Shown in pieces: positions 1 through 5,342 of a stretch of 6,369 nucleotides of DNA. Positions within the stretch are counted from its first letter, which is position 1. The number at the start of each line of letters is the position of its first letter. The stretch is from a bacterium (GTDB lineage Bacteria; Electryoneota; RPQS01). Below the pieces are notes generated by a model that was not told the origin of the DNA, searched no databases, and saw only the letters and a list, made by a program, of their open reading frames with translations. The position numbers were made by a program, and so were the translations under genes. The stretch lies in assembly GCA_028711875.1 (NCBI GenBank), contig JAQTRJ010000132.1, positions 1 through 6,369 on the forward strand, read 5' to 3'.

Positions 1-240
1 CAGCGCCATTTCGTGGTGGTTAAGCATCAGCCCCTCCACCGCCACTGGGATCGGATGATTGGGAGCGATGACCATCGCGGTCTTTACGTTGCGCAGTTCA
101 ATTGTGAAGCCGGCGTCGAGCAGCGACGGCTCGCCCTCGCCATAGCGCCAGCCGTCCGGTGTCGTATCCATCCTCCGCTCGGCATGTTCTCCTTCGGGAA
201 TCAGTTCCATGCCGGTTTCGGATTCGCGAAATTCATCCAT
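1..240 (-). CDS. Hypothetical protein, 5' part only (runs off left edge)
   Basis: The reading frame is open for 80 codons from an ATG at 240-238 to the window edge, so only the N-terminus is visible. The protein begins MDEFRESETGMELIPEGEHA, an acidic, hydrophilic start with no signal peptide or membrane segment, which suggests a cytoplasmic protein. Residues about 45-79 (FTIELRNVKTAMVIAPNHP, then PVAVEGLMLN) look like a beta-rich folded region. I do not recognise the family. The start is well supported: GGAGG lies 8 nt upstream (plus strand 249-253) inside a purine-rich GAGGGAGGAAA stretch, and a sigma70-like promoter sits at 343-371 on the same strand, leaving a leader of roughly 95 nt. The opposite-strand frame over this stretch (13-333) has no such signals. 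The gene is likely real; its function is unknown. Confidence 0.72.
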   Translation of the reverse strand, partial: MDEFRESETGMELIPEGEHAERRMDTTPDGWRYGEGEPSLLDAGFTIELRNVKTAMVIAPNHPIPVAVEGLMLNHHEMAL

Positions 241-342
241 TGGGGTTTCCTCCCTCGGGTTAACAAGGCGCAGACGATCCGATCGGGGAACAAACGTTCG
301 CACGATTTCGCCCTCCGCTCAGGACTTCCTTAGACTGCATGT

Positions 343-371
343 AAAATAGTATAGACCCGAGAGTCTGTCAA
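343..371 (-). promoter_or_regulatory. Sigma70-type promoter for the leftmost gene
   Basis: On the minus strand a perfect TTGACA (-35) lies at 371-366. It is followed after exactly 17 nt by TATTTT (-10, 4 of 6 consensus bases) at 348-343. The surroundings are AT-rich compared with the flanking DNA. Transcription would start near 336 and run into the gene starting at 240. TATACT also occurs within the spacer but would be too close to the -35. The call rests on consensus matches and placement only. Confidence 0.6.
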
Positions 372-573
372 GGGAGATCGGACATGTTTTCAAAATACCG
401 GAAACTTATCAAAGCGGCTCTATGTTGAGCATTCCGAGTCGTTTGAGGGAAGGGGGTATGGCGCAAGGGAGACGGTGCGGAGAATTTCGGAGGGATTGCC
501 TCTCGGGGAAGCGCCCGGGAAGCCGGAAGCGGAAAGACGCGGTGTTCAGAAGGACAGCATTCAATATTACATT

Positions 574-599
574 CCGGCAGGGACACAGTCCCTGCTCGG
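574..599. repeat. Strong inverted repeat / REP-like hairpin
   Basis: GCAGGGAC (577-584) and GTCCCTGC (588-595) form a perfect 8-bp stem around an ACA loop. CCG (574-576) and CGG (597-599) add three more pairs past a single bulged T at 596. No T-run follows on either strand, so a simple intrinsic terminator is unlikely. A dispersed palindromic element or a transcript-stabilising hairpin fits better. No gene ends next to it. Confidence 0.6.
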
Positions 600-634
600 C
601 GAACCAGCGCACGTTCCTTCATTTCGTTCGAAGA

Positions 635-794
635 TGCGGCGTTACGGGAAGAGCGCATATCCATGCGGCGCTACGGAACCATCGCGCACAGCAGTGCGGC
701 GCTACGGGAAAAGCACAGATCCATGCGGCGCTACGGAACCATCGCGCACAGCAGTGCGGCGCTACGGGAAAAGCACAGATCCATGCGGCGCTAC
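635..794. repeat. 60-bp tandem repeat built on a 13-bp core
   Basis: Bases 661-720 and 721-780 are identical over all 60 positions, and 781-794 starts a third copy before diverging. A 13-bp core, TGCGGCGCTACGG, occurs at 664, 695, 724 and 755. A version with one mismatch lies at 635, and an 11-base version at 784. The steps are 29, 31, 29, 31 and 29 bp, so each 60-bp unit is itself a diverged duplication of a unit of about 30 bp. Each unit also contains a small hairpin, CGCAC-AGCA-GTGCG (685-698 and the matching place one unit on). Because 60 is divisible by three, the repeat leaves open frames in several phases; I do not think they are translated. Confidence 0.85.
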
Positions 795-805
795 CCCCCT
801 TCTAT

Positions 806-832
806 TCCCCCCAAATCGAAGATTTGGGGGGA
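806..832. terminator. Perfect hairpin just past the tautomerase stop codon
   Basis: CCCCCCAAATC (807-817) pairs perfectly with GATTTGGGGGG (821-831) around a GAA loop, and T806-A832 adds a twelfth pair. It begins 2 nt after the stop codon of the minus-strand tautomerase gene, so a transcript 3'-end or stabilising role is likely. No U-tract follows in the minus direction: the downstream sequence is AATAGAA and then six Gs. It is therefore not a canonical intrinsic terminator. A second C-run at 794-799 could compete for the same G-run. Confidence 0.55.
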
Positions 833-834
833 GA

Positions 835-1251
835 TTAGTCGTCGGGAAGGTCGTAGTAGAATTTACGGGATTTCAGCTCGGGGTGGGCTTCCCAGGAAAT
901 CCGGCCGTGGATGCCGAGGTTGTCGTAGGGATATTCGAGAATGTGGATGATCGGCCACCAGTCGGGCTGGCCGACAGTCGCGGAAAATGCGCGGCTGAGA
1001 TTCTCGATCAGAGATTTTTTGCGCGAACGAGGTTGGCGCGGGCAATACAGAATCAAGTGGAGGACGGGCATTCCGTCGCCGTTCCACACCACGCCCGCAG
1101 TGCCGGCGTCGCCGGGGTCGTATTCGCGGATGAGCACGCGGAAGATGTCGCGTTCGAGTCCGGCTTGGGCGGCCGCGTCGGTGAGATTGGAAATCAACGC
1201 GCGCCTGATGTCGGGCGTGGTGCGCGGGAGAGTGACGTCGAGGAAAGGCAT
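835..1251 (-). CDS. Fused two-unit 4-oxalocrotonate tautomerase-like protein
   Basis: The 138-residue product is two tandem beta-alpha-beta units of the 4-oxalocrotonate tautomerase type. Unit one is about residues 2-57, starting MPFLDVTLPR with TPDIRRALISNLTDAA as the helix and FRVLIREY as the second strand. Unit two is about residues 62-117, starting MPVLHLILYCPR, with RKKSLIENLSRAF as the helix, IIHILEYP as the strand and NLGIHGR matching the family's WGIGG turn. Pro2 would become the catalytic N-terminal proline after Met removal. Arg10 and Arg38 lie about where 4-OT has its active-site arginines. Fused two-unit members such as cis-CaaD, MSAD and MIF are known; the substrate here cannot be predicted. 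The start follows a pyrimidine-rich leader with no Shine-Dalgarno site. Only a lone GATAAT (minus strand, 1306-1301) hints at a promoter. A perfect hairpin follows the TAA stop. The long plus-strand frame across this gene is treated as spurious. Confidence 0.75.
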   Translation of the reverse strand: MPFLDVTLPRTTPDIRRALISNLTDAAAQAGLERDIFRVLIREYDPGDAGTAGVVWNGDGMPVLHLILYCPRQPRSRKKSLIENLSRAFSATVGQPDWWPIIHILEYPYDNLGIHGRISWEAHPELKSRKFYYDLPDD

Positions 1252-1270
1252 GGGAAGAAATGCAGAAAAC

Positions 1271-1298
1271 TTGAAACTTCAAACTGAAAACTCAAAAG
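1271..1298. repeat. Degenerate 7-bp tandem tract, site A
   Basis: Four consecutive heptamers on the plus strand read TTGAAAC, TTCAAAC, TGAAAAC and TCAAAAG. The preceding AGAAAAC (1264-1270) is in the same phase. The tract lies 20 nt upstream of the tautomerase start codon, so in that gene's leader it appears as a pyrimidine-rich run. Its period matches the tracts at 2401-2442 and 2822-2849, although the consensus differs. Confidence 0.6.
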
Positions 1299-1367
1299 GG
1301 ATTATCGGGGCAGTGAATCTGCAGGCACGCAGGTGAAAGCCTGTCTGGGGAGATTAACTGGTCGGCG

Positions 1368-2375
1368 TTACAACCTCTCGATGAAAAGCATCCAACTATC
1401 ACTAAGGTACCCGCACTCTGCCGTGATAATCTGCACACCGGGCTGGTTCGTAATAAAGGCGAAGGAAACGCGGCCGTTTTCGTCAGTAGTATCGCGAAGT
1501 GCCGGATTCAAATAGCGGATAAAACCGAGCGGAACGGCGAGAGACATCTGCACAACTACACCAGGATAATAACAACCATGCTGGTCTTTGGCTTGCACCC
1601 AGCCTTCGACAGTCGCAGTATCTCCCGGGAGAAATTGAACGGTATCGGTTGGCAGCCAAATATTGAAAGTATTAACAGGGAATTCCACGAAAATATCCAG
1701 TGAACGAGTCACATAGCCGCAGGTCGCGGTCAAGATGAACCAACCATAGTCACACACCCTCCACCATGTTTCCGTGCGGCCAGCTTGACCCGTGGGCGGA
1801 AACGGCTGCCATGTACCACAAGGAGCGTGCAGGGTTACAGTTGTGTCGGGCACCCCCTGCCCATTACCGTCCACGACGAGGGCAACAAGTCGGACACTAT
1901 CGCATCGGCCGGGCAAGACTGAGAGATACGCGCGGTTTGCAGTGAAACTGAGCGGGGGATCACCTTCCGATGCGTCCAATAGCCAGAATGTCCACGCATC
2001 CGCATGGTCTTGACACTCGGCAACAATCGTCTGGATTCCGGACTGATTGTAAGAGCAGAAGCGAAAGTAGACGAAGCCGGAACTGTTGGTCGTGCTATTC
2101 TGCGGACCCGTGAATTCAATCCGGCCGATGGACTCGGTAAGAGATAAATGAATGGGACAGTGCGGCACGGGATTCCCCGAAGTATCTCGCACGCTCACAT
2201 AACCCTCCACAAGTGCAGAGTCACCATAGAGAACGTGAACGGTATCGCGTTCCATCCAAACTTCGACGCTGCCGACGACCGGCTGAGGTGGCGTTGGGAT
2301 GCCATCGTCATCCGAGTAGCAGCCCGCGACAAGTCCGACAAACACGATGATGGTGAGAAAGAACAGCGATCTCAT
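1368..2375 (-). CDS. Lipoprotein with three Ig-like (Big/invasin-type) domains
   Basis: The 335-residue protein starts with a short lipoprotein signal (MRSLFFLTIIVFVGLVAGC) with lipobox LVAG|C at residues 16-19, so Cys19 should be lipidated. Tyr at +2 is not the Asp retention signal known from E. coli. After an Asp/Pro-rich linker come three beta-sandwich repeats of about 90 residues: 36-134, 144-232 and 236-335. Repeats one and three share DTVxxLxGDxAxVEGxV near the start, a central TTNSSGFVYF / TTDENGRVSF strand and an ending G.Q.I.AEC....W. Repeat two keeps a V.D.NGQGVP element and ends in ATCGY. The pattern fits bacterial Ig-like group 1 domains, which are usually structural or adhesive; no catalytic motif is seen. 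An AAGGGAGGGAG Shine-Dalgarno (about 2378-2388) precedes the ATG. The gene lies 71 nt downstream of the thioesterase and may share its transcript. The partner is unknown. Confidence 0.82.
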   Translation of the reverse strand: MRSLFFLTIIVFVGLVAGCYSDDDGIPTPPQPVVGSVEVWMERDTVHVLYGDSALVEGYVSVRDTSGNPVPHCPIHLSLTESIGRIEFTGPQNSTTNSSGFVYFRFCSYNQSGIQTIVAECQDHADAWTFWLLDASEGDPPLSFTANRAYLSVLPGRCDSVRLVALVVDGNGQGVPDTTVTLHAPCGTWQPFPPTGQAGRTETWWRVCDYGWFILTATCGYVTRSLDIFVEFPVNTFNIWLPTDTVQFLPGDTATVEGWVQAKDQHGCYYPGVVVQMSLAVPLGFIRYLNPALRDTTDENGRVSFAFITNQPGVQIITAECGYLSDSWMLFIERL

Positions 2376-2400
2376 GACTCCCTCCCTTTGAAATGATGAG

Positions 2401-2442
2401 ATCAGACAGTGAAAATTAGAAATGAGAAATCAGAAACGAGAA
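2401..2442. repeat. Degenerate 7-bp tandem tract, site B
   Basis: Six heptamers run in phase on the plus strand: ATCAGAC, AGTGAAA, ATTAGAA, ATGAGAA, ATCAGAA and ACGAGAA. The last four (2415-2442) are the clearest and fit ATNAGAA with one mismatch. The tract ends 4 nt before the thioesterase stop codon (2447) and lies between that gene and the lipoprotein start. It has the same orientation and consensus as site C on the other side of the thioesterase. Confidence 0.72.
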
Positions 2443-2446
2443 AAGA

Positions 2447-2815
2447 TCAATGATTGAATTTGGCGATGATTTTGGGGCGCATGTGCTCGTCCACCGAGAC
2501 AAAGACGACGCTGGTCTTGACCACGAGATTGTCGTCGGTCCAGCCTTCGATGTCGAAGCTGATCGAGGTCCTGCCGACCTTGACGTTGTCCACGTAGAAA
2601 TCCACGATGTGTCCCTCTTTGACGGGACGGACAAAGCGAATCTCGCCGAACTTCAGCGTGACCATGAGTTCTTCGCCGGTGTGCCGATGGGCGAAGATCG
2701 AGGCGGCTTCGTCCATCCACGCCATCATGTTGCCGCCGAACAGCGTGCGGCGCAGACCGACGTCAAGGGTCTTGCAGAGCTTGGAGGTGACGTGGATGCG
2801 AGTAGGAGAAGGCAT
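2447..2815 (-). CDS. Hotdog-fold acyl-CoA thioesterase, YciA type
   Basis: The predicted product hydrolyses acyl-CoA thioesters to free acid and CoA in the cytoplasm; chain-length preference cannot be read from sequence. From the ATG at 2815 it is 122 residues. The hotdog core shows LFGGNMMAWMDEAASIFA, the central helix with the family's acidic Asp (MDEAA, Asp35). Then come strands GEIRFVRPVKEGHIVDFYV and KVGRTSISFDIEGW, and a final TSVVFVSVDEHMRPK. The FGG...MD, F.RPV..GD/H and VGRTS..I motifs match the YciA/acyl-CoA hydrolase branch, and the length is typical for a single-domain member. An in-frame TTG two codons earlier (2821) is an alternative start; neither start has a Shine-Dalgarno. 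Only about 30 nt separate the upstream protease gene's terminator from this start, leaving little room for a promoter. The gene is flanked on both sides by 7-bp repeat tracts. Confidence 0.85.
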   Translation of the reverse strand: MPSPTRIHVTSKLCKTLDVGLRRTLFGGNMMAWMDEAASIFAHRHTGEELMVTLKFGEIRFVRPVKEGHIVDFYVDNVKVGRTSISFDIEGWTDDNLVVKTSVVFVSVDEHMRPKIIAKFNH

Positions 2816-2821
2816 AGGCAA

Positions 2822-2849
2822 ATCAGAAATGAGAAATGAGAAATTAGAA
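2822..2849. repeat. Degenerate 7-bp tandem tract, site C
   Basis: Four exact-phase heptamers on the plus strand read ATCAGAA, ATGAGAA, ATGAGAA and ATTAGAA, all fitting ATNAGAA. The tract occupies essentially the whole gap between the thioesterase start and the terminator hairpin of the protease gene. On the minus strand it supplies the interrupted T-rich tail of that terminator. Confidence 0.75.
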
Positions 2850-2879
2850 AGGACGTCCCGGAAGCCGGGACGCCCTTTC
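2847..2879 (-). terminator. Intrinsic terminator of the metalloprotease gene
   Basis: On the minus strand, GAAAGGGCGTCCCGG (2879-2865) and CCGGGACGTCCTTTC (2861-2847) pair over 15 positions with one G-U pair and a 3-nt CTT loop. The stem begins 5 nt after the protease stop codon. It is followed by TTTCTAATTTCTC (overlapping the end of the stem), a T-rich but interrupted tail. Position, stem strength and tail all support rho-independent termination, perhaps incomplete because the U-run is broken. Confidence 0.85.
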
Positions 2880-2884
2880 GGCGA

Positions 2885-5029
2885 TTATTTCAGAAGCATC
2901 ATCTTGCCGAAGCCCTCGAAGCCACCGGCCGAGAAGCGGTAGAGATAGACACCCGAAGGCAGGTTCGCTCCGTTGAACTCTACCGTATGCGAACCGGCCG
3001 CGAGATTTCCCGGACGAAGCTCGCGGACGAGACGACCGTTCACGTCGAAGACATCGAGATTCACCTCAGAGGCGCGCGGCAGATCGAAGGCGATGCGAGT
3101 CGCGGGATTGAAGGGATTCGGATAGTTCGGATAGAGCCTGAACTCGGAAGGAAGTTCGCCCGCAACATCATCCACGGAAACCGGAGTGCCAACGCCGTGC
3201 AGCGTGATCGTGTCGGGCGAGGACGAACCGCTGTGGGTGATAATCAGATCGCCGCCGAATTCTCCAACCTCCGTGGGGGCGAACCGCGGATAGAGAAACA
3301 ACGTCTGCGTGGGCAGCAGCGAATAGGGAACTTCTTGCCTGATCGAAAACGGCGGCGGAGCTGCGAACGCGAGGAGCGTGAGCGGCACGTTGCCCATGGC
3401 GCGAACGGGAATCCGCACGCTGTCCATGCTGCCGACGGGAAGCTCGCCGAACTCGGCGACGGAGGTGGTGACGAAATTAAGCCAGGCATCCACCGCCACG
3501 GCCGACAGCGGACATTCGATAACGCCGCTGGGACCGGAATGATGAATGGTCAGGGTTCCGGGATACGCCCCGAGACCGGGAGCGGGAAACGTGACGAAAA
3601 GATCCACGTTGCCGCCGCCGGGAATCGTGAGGGGCGCCTGCGGCTCGACGGTGAAGGGCGTCGAGATCGAGATCGCGGTGACCGAGAGTTCCGTCGCCGC
3701 GTTGTTGTAGAGCTTGGTCTGCAGCGTGACGGGAGTGCCGACGTTGGTCGTGTCGAAATCGAGCGGGATCACCGACAGATACGGATCGTCCAGATCGTAG
3801 GTATCGAAGATCAGGTCGTAGAGCTGAACGTTATCGGTTTGCGTGCCGATGACGTTCGCCTGATAGGCTCCGCCACCGGGAGGCGGATCGAACCGGGCGA
3901 TACGCTCGTCCTCACCCGCGGGATGGTCGGCGGATTGTCCCAGCAGGATGGTTCCGGTCGCATCGTACAGGGACAAATTGAGGTTCACGTCATCAAGGGA
4001 GTTGATCAGCGTGCCCGCCGTGCAGCTGCCGTCCCCATTTTGCGGGCCTTCGAGATATTCGTGGCCGACGGGACGTATGGTGAGATTGAAGCCGAATCCG
4101 TCGGGGATTTCGAAATACCACCAGTCCTGATCGTTCAGACTCTGGATGCCGATTTCGGTGATGGTGGTATCGTGATCGAGGATTCCGAGATCGCTGGAGG
4201 TCCCGGCGGTGTTGTTCAGATCGTAACGATCTCCGTAGTCGCGGATGGCGGCTCGAATGTCATCGTGCTGCGGGCCGTCGAAAGACGGACTGTAGTAGGG
4301 TTCAAGCAGTTTGGTGCTGTTGGCGGGGCAGACATGATTCAAACCCCAGCCGTGACCATGCTCATGAGCGACAATATTGCGGAAGAAGATATAATCTCCC
4401 TGCGTAGCGCCCCAATTCTCGTCGGCATCCAGAACCATGTCGCCCTGATCGGGGAAGTAGTCATAGGCCAGCACGTTGGACGGGCCGTCAATGGGAATAC
4501 TGGCGATGCGAATGTCGCCGCGGGATCCGAGTTGTCCGTTGCTGCCCCAGCCTGCGCCGTCGTCGGAGACGAGCAGATAATGAATGCCGGAGACATCACT
4601 CCAACGCTGGAAAATGCGCGCGACGAGCTGCTGCCAGACCTCCTGACTTCCGAATTGGGAGTTCAAGCGGGAGTGCAGCTGGTTCGTCGCCCCGTCCACG
4701 TTAATGCCGTCGGGAACAAAGCTGTAGGTGAGGGTGATGGGATTGCCGGGGGAACCGGTGTAGCCATCGGTGGCGGTATATTGCCAGCGATCACCGATCC
4801 GGAAATCGAGGGCTCGCGAGCCGAAAATCCGCTCTTGCCATTCGGCCATGTATTCTTCCGGGGTTCCGGGTGCGAAACAAGCGTCACCGGGTGAAGAATA
4901 GGCATGATCCGACCGGGACAAAGCGTGCACGCGAACGAGGGATTCGCGGAGAGGACGCGAATGCCAGCCGGAGAGGAGTACCCCGACGCCGAGGGCGAGG
5001 CTCAGGATGAAAGGAACAGCGCGTCTCAT
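2885..5029 (-). CDS. Secreted matrixin-like zinc metalloprotease with C-terminal sorting domain
   Basis: This is a 714-residue exported protease. A signal peptide covers about residues 1-22 (MRRAVPFILSLALGVGVLLS). The catalytic domain (about 78-272) has the metzincin motif HEHGHGWGLNH at 222-232, giving Zn ligands His222, His226 and His232 and catalytic Glu223. The upstream DIRIASI, VLAYDYFP and LDADENW elements (172-206) are matrixin-like. The Met-turn reads KLLEP (240-244), with Leu where Met is usual. Next come a pre-peptidase-like beta domain (about 280-410) and two ASH/choice-of-anchor-D-like Ig domains (about 414-513 and 514-614). The FlgD-Ig/T9SS-type sorting domain (about 627-714) contains YPNPFNP and LPSGVYLYRF. 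The ATG at 5029 is chosen because GGAG lies 8 nt upstream and the signal peptide begins there; a 41-codon upstream extension to 5152 lacks both. The protein is probably extracellular or surface-attached; its substrate is unknown. A long antisense frame over 2987-4894 is a shadow. Confidence 0.9.
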   Translation of the reverse strand: MRRAVPFILSLALGVGVLLSGWHSRPLRESLVRVHALSRSDHAYSSPGDACFAPGTPEEYMAEWQERIFGSRALDFRIGDRWQYTATDGYTGSPGNPITLTYSFVPDGINVDGATNQLHSRLNSQFGSQEVWQQLVARIFQRWSDVSGIHYLLVSDDGAGWGSNGQLGSRGDIRIASIPIDGPSNVLAYDYFPDQGDMVLDADENWGATQGDYIFFRNIVAHEHGHGWGLNHVCPANSTKLLEPYYSPSFDGPQHDDIRAAIRDYGDRYDLNNTAGTSSDLGILDHDTTITEIGIQSLNDQDWWYFEIPDGFGFNLTIRPVGHEYLEGPQNGDGSCTAGTLINSLDDVNLNLSLYDATGTILLGQSADHPAGEDERIARFDPPPGGGAYQANVIGTQTDNVQLYDLIFDTYDLDDPYLSVIPLDFDTTNVGTPVTLQTKLYNNAATELSVTAISISTPFTVEPQAPLTIPGGGNVDLFVTFPAPGLGAYPGTLTIHHSGPSGVIECPLSAVAVDAWLNFVTTSVAEFGELPVGSMDSVRIPVRAMGNVPLTLLAFAAPPPFSIRQEVPYSLLPTQTLFLYPRFAPTEVGEFGGDLIITHSGSSSPDTITLHGVGTPVSVDDVAGELPSEFRLYPNYPNPFNPATRIAFDLPRASEVNLDVFDVNGRLVRELRPGNLAAGSHTVEFNGANLPSGVYLYRFSAGGFEGFGKMMLLK

Positions 5030-5228
5030 GGGACCATCTCCATTGTTATCTGCTTGGTTTCGAGAGGATTGCCGTTCAATGCAGAGGATGCATACTTGTA
5101 TGAATAAATGTATATCAAGAATCCGAATACTGCAAGTGTCTGTCGGTTTCAAGTGCGGAAGAATGAAACCGGGCGGATTTCGGATATTTTATTAAGATAT
5201 TGATATAAAACAAATTAGGTATTGTTGT

Positions 5229-5270
5229 AAGGTCATATAGCAGTCAGAATGAGGTTTCCGGAATGACCTT
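5229..5270. promoter_or_regulatory. 8-bp inverted repeat, possible operator or hairpin
   Basis: AAGGTCAT (5229-5236) and ATGACCTT (5263-5270) are perfect inverted copies 26 nt apart. They lie beside the AT-rich core of the divergent region. The spacing would suit paired operator half-sites or a hairpin with a long loop; no T-run follows on either strand, so a terminator is unlikely. An exact 8-bp pair in 524 bp could also be chance. Confidence 0.35.
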
Positions 5271-5342
5271 CCCTCCCAAGCAGTAAGCAAAGCTCGTGCG
5301 AAACGTTCTTTCCAGCATTTTTCGCATACCGCAAGGAGATTC

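Larger units (their letters stand above)
372..834. other. Gene-free repeat-rich intergenic region
   Basis: I find no credible gene in this 460-bp stretch. Several frames stay open on both strands, but they carry no convincing ribosome-binding site, their composition is Arg/Ser/Pro-rich, and they run straight through the 60-bp tandem repeat. It separates the promoter of the left gene from the stop codon of the tautomerase gene. It holds the three structured elements listed separately: hairpin 574-599, tandem repeat 635-794 and hairpin 806-832. The part from about 420 to 570 is G-rich and shows nothing else I can name. Confidence 0.6.

Noticed and set aside
13..333. Plus-strand 106-codon frame at the left edge
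   Set aside because: It is opposite the minus-strand frame that has a good Shine-Dalgarno and promoter, and it lacks its own.
368..664. Minus-strand 98-codon frame
   Set aside because: It starts inside the repeat region, overlaps the orphan hairpin and ends inside the promoter of the left gene. Composition and start context do not support it.
635..794. Possible small CRISPR array (short repeats about 30 bp apart)
   Set aside because: The sequence between cores is identical from one 60-bp unit to the next, so there are no unique spacers. The spacing alternates 29/31 and the core is only 13 bp. No cas genes are present.
663..840. Protein with 20-residue tandem repeats (MRRYGTIAHSSAALREKHRS unit)
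   Set aside because: It exists only because the DNA repeat length is a multiple of three; other frames are equally open, and there is no Shine-Dalgarno or plausible N-terminus.
475..1287. A 270-codon plus-strand frame through the repeat and across the tautomerase gene
   Set aside because: It is antisense to a recognisable protein family member, runs through the tandem repeat in non-coding DNA, and has no supporting ribosome-binding site.
1321..1344. Terminator hairpin after the lipoprotein gene
   Set aside because: Only a 5-bp GCAGGC/GCCTGT-type pairing with a 12-nt loop is visible and there is no T-run on the relevant strand.
2987..4894. A 635-codon open frame on the plus strand
   Set aside because: It lies antisense to the well-supported metalloprotease gene, has no signal or domain pattern, and is Arg/Gly/Val/Ile-rich as expected from the reverse of biased codons.
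5030..5152. N-terminal extension of the protease to 5152
   Set aside because: The extension has no ribosome-binding site at its start and would bury the signal peptide 41 residues inside the protein. The ATG at 5029 has GGAG at proper spacing.
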